Positions 1-6,416 of a stretch of DNA of 42,733 bases are shown piece by piece (position 1 is the stretch's first letter; every line of letters begins with the position of its first letter). Source of the DNA: an uncultured Clostridia bacterium (GTDB taxonomy: Bacteria > Bacillota > Clostridia > Oscillospirales > Acutalibacteraceae); the NCBI GenBank assembly GCA_947369085.1, contig CANBJR010000017.1, positions 1-42,733 of the forward strand. Reading direction: 5' to 3'. The translations under genes were made by a program, and so were the position numbers. The notes under the pieces are model-generated. The model saw only the letters and a program-made list of their open reading frames with translations, was not told where the DNA came from and did no database searches.

Positions 1-100
1 CTCTTATTTGTATCGTAATTTCTGTATGAGCTGTTTTGCTCAACATAAACGCTCATTTTGTTTTAACATTTTTTATAGTAACAAAAGGAGTGGATTAATT

Positions 101-733
101 ATGATTTATGGATACATTAGGGTGAGCTCTGACAAACAGACGGTAGAAAATCAAAGGTTTGAGATAAAACAATTTGCCTTAAAAAACGATCTGCAAATCG
201 ATGGTTGGATAGAAGAAACAATAAGCGGAACAAAAAACTATGATAAAAGAAAGTTGGGTAAACTTTTAAATAATGTAAAGAAAGACGATGTCATAATTTG
301 TTCAGAGCTTTCGCGATTGGGGCGAAATCTTTTTATGATTATGGAAATTTTGAATGTGTGTATGACTAAAGAGTGCAGAGTATGGACAATAAAGGATAAT
401 TATCGTTTGGGAGATGATATTCAAAGCAAGGTTTTAGCTTTTGCATTTGGTTTGTCAGCTGAGATTGAAAGAAATCTAATAAGTCAAAGAACGAAAGAAG
501 CACTGGCACGAAAAAAAGCGGAAGGAGTTGTTTTAGGCAGACCTAAGGGCAGAAAGTCATCTCACGTAAAACTCACAGGAAAAGAAAATGTTATAAGAGA
601 GCTTTTGTCTCAAAATGTTACACAAACGCAGATTGCAAAAATATTTAAAGTTAACCGCAATACAGTTGCAAAATTTATTTTGGATAATAATTTGCGTGAA
701 AAAGTTTCGATTGAAAATACTCTGGACTTCTGA
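101..733 (+). CDS. Mpi-family serine site-specific recombinase (DNA invertase/resolvase)
   Basis: Small serine recombinase of 210 aa. The N-terminal catalytic domain (about residues 1-140) starts with YIRVSS, where Ser9 is the expected nucleophile, and contains the arginine motif ELSRLGRN. A C-terminal helix-turn-helix (about 155-195, GRPKGRKSS then TQTQIAKIFKVNRNTV) would bind DNA. The text closely resembles the master promoter invertase (Mpi) group first known from Bacteroidetes, which flips promoter segments; that similarity is recalled, not searched. I chose ATG 101, preceded by AAAGGAG at 84-90, over an in-frame upstream start at 8. No pair of inverted repeats was found nearby, but only 100 bases upstream are visible. 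It lies in the integrated element and could act as a resolvase or as an invertase on sites outside the window. Confidence 0.9.
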   Translation: MIYGYIRVSSDKQTVENQRFEIKQFALKNDLQIDGWIEETISGTKNYDKRKLGKLLNNVKKDDVIICSELSRLGRNLFMIMEILNVCMTKECRVWTIKDNYRLGDDIQSKVLAFAFGLSAEIERNLISQRTKEALARKKAEGVVLGRPKGRKSSHVKLTGKENVIRELLSQNVTQTQIAKIFKVNRNTVAKFILDNNLREKVSIENTLDF

Positions 734-775
734 AAACAGTTGTGATATTGTTGCTTGCTGAAAGGCGGTGCTACA

Positions 776-1039
776 ATGAATACACTTGAAGATTTATATT
801 ACGGAAACTTATTTCCTCACGAAAAATGTGCTAAACTTGATGATGAGGTCAAAGAGCTATTGAAACTGCTCAACGGAAATGAAGAAAAACTTACGGCAAC
901 CCTGACTGAGGCGCAGAAAGAAACCTTTGAAAAATACAAGGATTGCAATCGTGAAATTTCCGAAATTAGTGAGCGAGAGATATTCCTGAACGGATTTCGG
1001 CTGGGTGCAAGGATTATCATTGATGTAGTAAATAATTAA
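776..1039 (+). CDS. DUF6809-type small protein of mobile elements
   Basis: Acidic, mostly helical 87-aa protein that matches my memory of the DUF6809 family: opening NTLEDLYYGN, then NEEKLTATLTEAQKETFEKY, ending in FLNGFRLGARI. The family has no known function and is common in clostridial integrative elements and prophages. ATG 776 is preferred because AAAGGCGG at 761-768 lies just upstream; an in-frame start at 755 would precede that site. It follows the invertase by about 40 bases in the same direction and is followed by a strong hairpin, so the two may be co-transcribed. Confidence 0.75.
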   Translation: MNTLEDLYYGNLFPHEKCAKLDDEVKELLKLLNGNEEKLTATLTEAQKETFEKYKDCNREISEISEREIFLNGFRLGARIIIDVVNN

Positions 1040-1044
1040 GAAAA

Positions 1045-1085
1045 CGGATAGGTAATCAATGGGAATTGACTGCCTATCCGATTTC
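1045..1085. terminator. Hairpin terminator between convergent genes
   Basis: A 10-bp stem (1045-1054 with 1071-1080, one G-T wobble) encloses a 16-base loop. It sits between the DUF6809-type gene on the plus strand and the DUF6076-like gene on the minus strand, so it could end transcription from both sides. The run of T after the stem is weak. Confidence 0.55.
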
Positions 1086-1102
1086 TGATTCTATATAATT
1101 TT

Positions 1103-2035
1103 TTAGTCAGAAACGATGATATTCAATGCTTCTTCTTTAGAAATCGTCTGTTCAAGATAATTGTCCCTTGCTGTTCTTGATTTTTCAAGCCAATCGTAAT
1201 ATTCTTCAAAACTCAAAGGCTTTTCCACAGTATCGGGTGTGTTCAGTGTTCTTTCATAACGCTTATACATTTTGCCTCGCTGTGTGTCAAAAACTTTCAG
1301 TACCTCATTTCTGTTTGCCAGTATGCGGTGCTTTAATCTTGGTGCAAATTCCTTACAAGTTTTACCATTCTTCAGAACTCTGTCGCAGTACAGGGTTTTC
1401 TTTTTTGTCTTTGGAACAAAGTATCTGCCGCAGAGCTGACATCGGCAGAGGCGGTATTCGTTCTCAACAAATAAATGTAACAGCAGAAAATAATACTCTG
1501 TCAGATTACGGATATGGTACATCTGTTTGGATTTGTTGTCCTCAAAATAAAATACGGTGGAAATCTGTACGCTGTTGTAATTGAAATCTTCGTTAATATC
1601 AATTTCCCTTTGATTTGATAAGTCACTGAAAAAGTGCAAAACAAAAAACTGAACGGTTTTTATCTGGTCAAGATAGCTTGCGTATTCACGCAGATAATGT
1701 TCAGTTCCATCGTCCTCTCCTAAAAAATCCTCAATCATAAGTCTGTTCAACAGACCGTAAAATGTTCGGTATTTTGCTAATGCCTTTTCTGCTTTTGCTG
1801 TTAAATTTTTAATCAGTGCTAGTCTTTCTTCGCTTTCTTTGGGATAGGTTCTGTAAACCTTTCTTATTTCATTTTGCAGTTCAGAATACTCATCAAAATC
1901 TTCTTCGGAAAAACTAATCAACTCATCTTTGATAGTCGTGTTTTCAATTGGAATCTTATTGTCATTTTCCTGCATATAGCCGGAAATATTTCCTTTGGAA
2001 TCAATTTTTAATAATAAACCCTCGTGCTTCGCCAT
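1103..2035 (-). CDS. DUF6076-like protein with a CxxC zinc-finger motif
   Basis: 310-aa protein that opens with MAKHEGLLLKIDSKGNISGY. Its main visible motif is a probable zinc-binding segment at about residues 195-235: CRCQLCGRYFVPK, then LYCDR, then GKTCKEFAPR. This arrangement is typical of DUF6076-like proteins of Firmicutes mobile elements (recognised from memory). The rest is acidic and helical with no catalytic motif that I recognise. ATG 2035 is chosen over the in-frame GTG at 2041 because AGAGG sits at the right distance only for the ATG. It is transcribed divergently from the RepA-like gene, and an inverted repeat lies in its 5' untranslated region. Function unknown; a DNA-binding or regulatory role in the element is an inference. 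Confidence 0.7.
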   Translation of the reverse strand: MAKHEGLLLKIDSKGNISGYMQENDNKIPIENTTIKDELISFSEEDFDEYSELQNEIRKVYRTYPKESEERLALIKNLTAKAEKALAKYRTFYGLLNRLMIEDFLGEDDGTEHYLREYASYLDQIKTVQFFVLHFFSDLSNQREIDINEDFNYNSVQISTVFYFEDNKSKQMYHIRNLTEYYFLLLHLFVENEYRLCRCQLCGRYFVPKTKKKTLYCDRVLKNGKTCKEFAPRLKHRILANRNEVLKVFDTQRGKMYKRYERTLNTPDTVEKPLSFEEYYDWLEKSRTARDNYLEQTISKEEALNIIVSD

Positions 2036-2049
2036 ATACACCTCTGTCC

Positions 2050-2077
2050 TGAAGTGAAGATTAAAAAAATCACTTCA
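2050..2077. promoter_or_regulatory. Inverted repeat upstream of the DUF6076-like gene (possible operator)
   Basis: TGAAGTGA at 2050-2057 is repeated in inverted form as TCACTTCA at 2070-2077, followed by a further partial half-site (TTCACTT). It lies 15-42 bases before the minus-strand start codon. It could be an operator or an mRNA hairpin; nothing in the sequence decides between them. Confidence 0.35.
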
Positions 2078-2232
2078 ATTCACTTTGTCATATATTTTTC
2101 TTGAAAAGTATGAGATTATTGTATCACACCGGTAAAAAAATTCCAACAGCTTTTGGATTACAACTGAATTACCATACCGAGTAAAGATATTTAAAAATCA
2201 TATAAGGTATGAGTAACAGGGAAAGGAGAAAA

Positions 2233-3303
2233 ATGATTCAGAATTTAAATTTGGAGTTGAGCAGTAAGGAAAGATTCGATTCAATCGACGGTGCAAGTCT
2301 TATGGAAAAAGATTTGCCGAGGAAGAAGTTTATAATCAATTCACTTCTCGCAAGCGGTCTTTCGATTATAGCAGGCTCGCCTAAGGTAGGTAAGTCGTGG
2401 CTTGTTCTTGACTGGTGCATTCGGATTGCAAAAGGTGAAGATGTGTGGAATCTGCATACTGACAGCGGTACAACTTTGTATCTGTCGCTTGAAGATGATG
2501 AAAGCAGATTGCAGGACAGGCTGACAGCGATAACTGATGAAGTGCCGAGTAATGTTCATTTTGTTACAGATTGTTCAAAACTTGATGAAAGGTTGGAAGA
2601 GCAGATTCGAACCTTTATTGATGAGCACAAGGATACAGTCTTGATTATCATTGATACATTTCAGCTTATCCGTTCTGCAAATAAGGATTCAAGCTATTCA
2701 AATGATTATCAGGAAGTGCAGAAGCTCAAGAAACTTGCTGATGAATTGAAAATTGCTGTTCTGCTCGTTCATCATTTAAGAAAGCAAGGTGATTCTGACC
2801 CGATCAATGAGATTTCAGGTACGAATGGTATTGCAGGCTGTGCCGACGCTCTATTCGTTTTGAAAAAGAGCAATCGCACGCAGGGCAACGCAACATTATT
2901 TTGTACGGGAAGAGATATTGAGGACAGAGAAATTGAACTTGCATTTTCAAAAGAGGATTGCACTTGGAAGATGACAGCAGACAGCGCAGAGAATCCGAAT
3001 ATGCTTTTGCCTGATGAAATGAATTTGTTAATTGAGATGATGAAAGCAGATAAATATTTCAACGGAAGCAATGCAGAATTTCTTGAACGCTACAATGCTT
3101 TTTCAGGCAAAAATCTTTCGGCTCGCATTCTGAAAAGGATGATGAACAAGTGGAAGTATGATCTTAATGACAATCACGTTTATTTCAAATCGTATAAGGA
3201 AAACAACATCAGAAAGGTTGAAATCAAATATGATTTTGAGATCGATAATTCAGATAGCAAGTACGTTAGGTACGATAAGTACGATGAAAATATAGCTGTC
3301 TGA
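2233..3303 (+). CDS. RepA-like AAA/RecA-fold ATPase of the mobile element
   Basis: 356-aa P-loop ATPase of the RepA/KaiC-like group (AAA_25 type), which in plasmids and integrative elements serves as replicative helicase or helicase-like protein. Walker A is GSPKVGKSW (residues 48-56), Walker B is VLIIIDTFQ with Asp141, followed by the LLVHHLRK segment typical of hexameric RepA helicases. The C-terminal ~100 residues form a separate helical part. ATG 2233 is chosen because AAAGGAG (2222-2228) precedes it; ATG 2209 has no such site. The last codons are built of 9-base repeats (KYV, RYD, KYD) that double as a DNA repeat array continuing past the stop codon, as expected if the protein binds at its own gene end. 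Confidence 0.8.
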   Translation: MIQNLNLELSSKERFDSIDGASLMEKDLPRKKFIINSLLASGLSIIAGSPKVGKSWLVLDWCIRIAKGEDVWNLHTDSGTTLYLSLEDDESRLQDRLTAITDEVPSNVHFVTDCSKLDERLEEQIRTFIDEHKDTVLIIIDTFQLIRSANKDSSYSNDYQEVQKLKKLADELKIAVLLVHHLRKQGDSDPINEISGTNGIAGCADALFVLKKSNRTQGNATLFCTGRDIEDREIELAFSKEDCTWKMTADSAENPNMLLPDEMNLLIEMMKADKYFNGSNAEFLERYNAFSGKNLSARILKRMMNKWKYDLNDNHVYFKSYKENNIRKVEIKYDFEIDNSDSKYVRYDKYDENIAV

Positions 3304-3331
3304 TTTATCGTTTTTATCGTCCTTATCGTCC
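3261..3331. repeat. Iteron-like 9-bp repeats in two opposed arrays
   Basis: Three tandem 9-mers lie inside the end of the RepA-like gene: GTACGTTAG (3261), GTACGATAA (3270), GTACGATGA (3279). Just after the stop codon three 9-mers run in the opposite orientation (3305-3331); read on the minus strand they are GGACGATAA, GGACGATAA, AAACGATAA. The shared core ACGATAA and the exact 9-bp period on both sides make chance unlikely. Iterons beside a replication gene are typical of origins bound by an initiator; assigning an origin role here is inference. Confidence 0.6.
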
Positions 3332-3692
3332 ACAACGCAGATGTTGGGCAGAATTTGGCGGTTTGTCCGACTTTCAGGAAAAAACGGATAAAGTACCCGA
3401 CTGCAAGCAAAAATCGAAATTGGTGCGAATTTACGGCAGAAAGAGAAATGGTTTTTGCAAGAAGAAACTTCAATATCAGCCTGTGATTTACAGGGTAGGT
3501 AGTTAAGCAGGATAAAGGCGTATTCCGTGCAAGCACGATTGCGCCGAAATACACCGTCCGGTAGTGCCGTTCGGAAAATATAAAAGGTGTTACTTTTTTC
3601 TAAAAGTGTTACTAAATGTATTCCGCAATATCTTAAAGTTCGGTGTTCAAGCCAAAATGTACGGAACAAAAATGTATGACAAAGGAGAAAAT
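3332..3692. other. Gene-free stretch of the element
   Basis: No open frame here has a plausible ribosome binding site or a recognisable product. The stretch contains a direct repeat with a shared GTGTTAC core: AAAAGGTGTTACT at 3582-3594 and AAAAGTGTTACT at 3602-3613. The GTGTTAC core recurs at 4044-4050, just upstream of the large recombinase gene. A GC-richer patch at 3518-3575 has several short self-complementary segments. It could hold an origin of transfer, a small RNA or operators; I cannot assign it. Confidence 0.4.
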
Positions 3693-3737
3693 ATGCTTTT
3701 ATTAAAATCATTAACCAAATCAACAGAGAAAGGATGA
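3693..3737 (+). CDS. Possible 14-codon leader peptide
   Basis: A very short frame (starts MLLLKSLTKS) preceded at good distance by AAAGGAG (3681-3687). Its stop overlaps another tiny frame that starts at 3734 and ends at the TAG at 3767-3769. These may be leader peptides, or remains of a decayed small gene. Only the ribosome binding site supports translation. Confidence 0.2.
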   Translation: MLLLKSLTKSTEKG

Positions 3738-3789
3738 TGAAAGAATATAGACAATCTGCAGCTGCATAGTTTTTACCGAGGTGTTTAAG

Positions 3790-3957
3790 GTGAAAACGAA
3801 AATCATCTTTGAAAACCGAAATGAAAATGCAGGGCAGAAAAATGTCAGTAAAGAATTTGAAAATGAAATTAAAAAATCAATTTTTCTTGTGCTCCAAGAG
3901 CGAGGTTATCTTACTCAGAATCAGTACGAGGAGTGTCTAAAGAAATTGAAAGTATAA
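3790..3957 (+). CDS. Small SHOCT-like protein of the element, GTG start
   Basis: 55-aa protein starting with GTG 3790, with GAGGTG at 3778-3783 as ribosome binding site. It starts KTKIIFENRN, and its C-terminal half (about residues 28-55: EIKKSIFLVLQERGYLTQNQ, then YEECLKKLKV) resembles the SHOCT short C-terminal domain, in which a helix and a turn with (I/L)T are followed by a second helix. Similar small genes are frequently found directly upstream of large serine recombinases in clostridial elements (recalled), which fits the position here, 109 bases before the recombinase. A role as recombination directionality factor or regulator is possible but unproven. The frame is clean and the codon use looks coding. 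Confidence 0.6.
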   Translation: MKTKIIFENRNENAGQKNVSKEFENEIKKSIFLVLQERGYLTQNQYEECLKKLKV

Positions 3958-3970
3958 AAATCATAACGGA

Positions 3971-4011
3971 AAATTTTCAGAGTGACACCGTAACAGTTGC
4001 TCTGAAAATTT
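3971..4011. promoter_or_regulatory. 12-bp perfect inverted repeat upstream of the large recombinase
   Basis: AAATTTTCAGAG (3971-3982) pairs perfectly with CTCTGAAAATTT (4000-4011) around a 17-base loop containing CACCGTAACAG. It lies between the small SHOCT-like gene and the recombinase, 55 bases before the recombinase start. No T-run follows, so it is not a standard terminator. It may be an operator, an attenuator or an RNA structure that controls integrase expression. Confidence 0.5.
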
Positions 4012-4066
4012 CTCTGGACATTATGGGAATTAATAATATACTTGTGTTACCGAAGGAGGTATAAAG

Positions 4067-5749
4067 ATGTTAAATAACTTTGAAAACGAAGTCAAGAAGG
4101 TAGCGGCTTACTGCCGAGTGTCAACCGACAATCTCGATCAGGCAAATTCACTTGAAAGTCAGCAAAGATATTTCAATGAGTATATAAAACGCAATCCTTT
4201 GTGGGAGCTTTACGAAATTTATGTTGACGAGGGAATCAGCGGAACGAGTACAAAAAAGCGAGCCTCATTCAACCGAATGATAGAAGATGCAAAAGCAAAA
4301 AAGTTTGATTTGATTATCACAAAGGAAATCAGCCGATTTGCTCGAAACACACTTGACAGCATTGGCTACACAAGAGAGCTGAAAAGCTACGGCATAGGTG
4401 TAATATTTATGAATGACAACATCAACACGCTTGATGCTGACGCAGAGCTTCGGCTGACGATTATGTCGTCAATCGCTCAGGAAGAGAGCCGAAAAACCTC
4501 CGACAGAGTAAAGTGGGGACAGCGCAGAATGATGGAGCAGGGCGTTGTGTTCGGCAGAGATATGCTCGGCTACGATGTTCGTGACGGAAAGCTGTACATA
4601 AATCAAGAGGGTGCAGAAACCGTCAGATTAATCTATCATAAATTTCTCAACGAGGGCAAAGGAACTCATATTATCGCAAAGGAGTTGCGAGATGCTGGAA
4701 TCAAGACCTCAACCTATATGAAAGACTGGTCATACACGGTGATATTGCGAATCCTCAAAAACGAAAAGTACTGCGGCGATTTGATTCAGCAAAAAACCTA
4801 CACGCCTGATTATCTGTCGCACAACAAAAAGTACAACAAGGGTGAGGTTGAGTATGTGACAATCCGAAATCATCACGAGCCGATTATTTCAAGAGAAATG
4901 TTTGAAGCAACGCAAAGAGAGCTTGAACGCAGAAAAATGCTTCACGGAGCAAAAAACGGCTTTGCAAATCGATACGCTCTGTCGGGGAAAATAATCTGTG
5001 CCGAGTGCGGTTCAACTTTCATTCACCGCAAAAAAACTTCATCAAACGGAAACCAGAATGAATGCTGGGTTTGTATTCAGAACCAGAAGTACGGCAGGGA
5101 GCGAATAAACAAAAATAATGAAAAGGTCGGCTGTTCAAATGTTTCAATAAATGAAAAGGATATTCGTTCAATTCTGCAACACATTATTTCAGATGTTCTG
5201 AAAGACAGAAATAAAATTTTAGAAAGCGTACTGCAAATCGTGTCCGACGTTCTGAAATCCGATAACGGAAAAGACAATGTAACCTATTTTGAAAACGAAC
5301 TTAAAAAGATTGAAAACAAAAAGCAGAAGTTACTTGATATGTGCCTGTCGGGTGATATTGAAACCTCGGATTACCGCAAAGCCTGCGAAAGACTTAAATC
5401 CGAATACGAAACAATATCCGAAAAGCTGCAAAAAGAAAAAGCCCACAGCAGTATGCTTGCGGACAAGGAAAAAATAATTGATGAAATTAGAGATTATGTA
5501 GATTCAATCATAATTGGCGAAGAGTGGAGCGATACATTTTACCGCAACATAGTAGATAAAATCGTAGTCAGCAAAAATCGTGAGCTTGACATCCACCTTA
5601 AATTCATACCCGATAAGTGGAGTGCAAAAATTCTCTGGGGTAAGGCTGAAATTGACAGCTATAATGAAAAATTTTCCAACCAAGGCACTTCAGAGCCTAT
5701 ATCTGTCAATGTGCCTTTCAATTCTGGCAGCGGCATAGTAAATCTCTGA
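4067..5749 (+). CDS. Large serine recombinase (integrase) of the element
   Basis: 560-aa integrase that would insert and excise the element at attachment sites. The N-terminal catalytic domain (about 10-155) has YCRVST with nucleophile Ser19 and the motif EISRFARNT. The recombinase domain (about 165-275) is followed by a zinc-ribbon (CAEC at about 312, WVC, then GC) and a coiled-coil rich segment (about 395-470). Length is normal for the family. ATG 4067 has an excellent AAGGAGG. The gene lies at the right end of the element, as usual for such integrases. Oddly, the last about 19 codons (5692-5749) are antisense to sequence that reads as CotJC on the minus strand, so the integrase tail appears to be supplied by host DNA and would differ in the excised circle. 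Confidence 0.95.
   Translation: MLNNFENEVKKVAAYCRVSTDNLDQANSLESQQRYFNEYIKRNPLWELYEIYVDEGISGTSTKKRASFNRMIEDAKAKKFDLIITKEISRFARNTLDSIGYTRELKSYGIGVIFMNDNINTLDADAELRLTIMSSIAQEESRKTSDRVKWGQRRMMEQGVVFGRDMLGYDVRDGKLYINQEGAETVRLIYHKFLNEGKGTHIIAKELRDAGIKTSTYMKDWSYTVILRILKNEKYCGDLIQQKTYTPDYLSHNKKYNKGEVEYVTIRNHHEPIISREMFEATQRELERRKMLHGAKNGFANRYALSGKIICAECGSTFIHRKKTSSNGNQNECWVCIQNQKYGRERINKNNEKVGCSNVSINEKDIRSILQHIISDVLKDRNKILESVLQIVSDVLKSDNGKDNVTYFENELKKIENKKQKLLDMCLSGDIETSDYRKACERLKSEYETISEKLQKEKAHSSMLADKEKIIDEIRDYVDSIIIGEEWSDTFYRNIVDKIVVSKNRELDIHLKFIPDKWSAKILWGKAEIDSYNEKFSNQGTSEPISVNVPFNSGSGIVNL
5685..5697. other. Predicted attachment-site junction (element / cotJC)
   Basis: Read on the minus strand, CotJC-like protein sequence continues through LTDIGSE (codon for E at 5689-5691) and then departs from the family, which would continue E-(E)-x-A-H-L-E. 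The crossover core should therefore lie at or slightly right of 5689. The exact core cannot be set without the other element end, which is outside the window. Confidence 0.55.
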
Positions 5750-5880
5750 CTTAAATATCTCAGCGACGCGCCTAATTCCCCATCAGGTCCGCCATATTGT
5801 GTTATTATTATTTTAGCGAGCTTTGGGTTTGTTTGCTTGATATTTACGGGGTATTGCAGTTTTTTTTCATATACAAACAT
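5689..5880 (-). pseudogene. cotJC: cotJC, N-terminal fragment interrupted by the mobile element
   Basis: CotJC is a manganese-catalase-like inner spore-coat protein of about 190-200 aa. Here only about 64 codons remain: opening MFVYEKKLQYPVNIK, then the conserved IITQYGGPDGELGASLRYLS and LTDIGSE. After that the frame runs into element DNA and stops at 5659, giving a 73-aa product lacking the four-helix catalytic part. The missing two thirds should lie beyond the left end of the element, outside the window. The start ATG overlaps the cotJB stop by one base (TGATG), and GGAGGA lies upstream, so translation was coupled to cotJB. The break coincides with an integrase end, which points to insertion rather than decay. 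Confidence 0.85.
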
Positions 5881-6134
5881 CAGCAGTCCTCCTCATTTTC
5901 CCACGGCCAAGGTCCCATTATCCAGTGCCAGTGGTTTGAGCTTGTCATACTTTTTGTCAGCGGTCCGAATTTTTTCTCATATTCATCAATCAGCGGCTGT
6001 GCTTCTTTTTTATATTCCTTCATCTTTTCAAGAGTTTTTCTGTCATACGGGTGAGTGTCGAGGAAAAGCTGAAGGTCAAACGCCGCAAACTGATAGGTTG
6101 ATATTTTCTTAAGCAGTATTTCTCTTTCAGTCAT
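5880..6134 (-). CDS. cotJB: Spore coat protein CotJB
   Basis: 84-aa protein with the CotJB signature: FAAFDLQLFLDTHPYD, then KKFGPL and a tryptophan-rich end HWHWIMGPWPWENEE. CotJB is a mother-cell product of the cotJ operon assembled into the spore coat with CotJA and CotJC. The start is set at ATG 6134 (MTEREIL); the GTG at 6146 is in frame but lies within cotJA without a better ribosome site. The gene overlaps the end of cotJA by 8 bases and shares one base with cotJC, a tightly coupled operon. It appears intact. Confidence 0.92.
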   Translation of the reverse strand: MTEREILLKKISTYQFAAFDLQLFLDTHPYDRKTLEKMKEYKKEAQPLIDEYEKKFGPLTKSMTSSNHWHWIMGPWPWENEEDC

Positions 6135-6327
6135 TATGAGCACCACACTTGCTTCCGTAGAACGGTTTGTTCAGTGCCGGATGCATAGTTCCCGACGCAA
6201 AGCCCTGCATCGGTGAGTAGGTAGGCGCATTATCGGGCTGAAACGGAACATATGCCATTGCTTCTGAAGTCTTTTCGGGAAATCTTGAAAGTCCGTATTG
6301 TTCTTTTATGATTTCATTCAATTCCAT
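6127..6327 (-). CDS. cotJA: Spore coat associated protein CotJA
   Basis: 66-aa proline-rich protein with the CotJA pattern: AMAYVPFQ, then Y-SPMQGFASGTMHPALNKPF. It is the first gene of the cotJ coat operon, which in Bacillus is transcribed in the mother cell under sigma E. AAGGAG lies 8 bases before ATG 6327. I looked for a sigma-E-like promoter in 6330-6420; an ATATT with a CATATA 17 bases downstream is present on the minus strand, but it is not close enough to the consensus to annotate. Intact. Confidence 0.88.
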   Translation of the reverse strand: MELNEIIKEQYGLSRFPEKTSEAMAYVPFQPDNAPTYSPMQGFASGTMHPALNKPFYGSKCGAHND

Positions 6328-6416
6328 TTCTATTCTCCTTCTTTGTTGTTTTCAAGTGTAATATCGGTTCTATATGGTATTACCTCGTTACATAATATGC
6401 ATTAAATATATTCTTG

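Noticed and set aside
1..100. Left end or invertible repeat of the mobile element
   Set aside because: A short TGAGC/GCTCA hairpin (27-42) is present, but no cotJC sequence and no partner repeat is found, so the left end must be outside the window.
1168..1584. 138-codon plus-strand open frame
   Set aside because: It lies antisense within the DUF6076-like gene, has no ribosome binding site and no recognisable product.
3180..3723. Two overlapping minus-strand open frames of 124 and 157 codons in the gene-free stretch of the element
   Set aside because: They extend over the end of the RepA-like gene and the repeats, show no ribosome binding site and read as compositional noise.
5797..6112. Two plus-strand frames over the cotJ genes
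   Set aside because: They are antisense to cotJB and cotJC, which are clearly recognisable on the minus strand.
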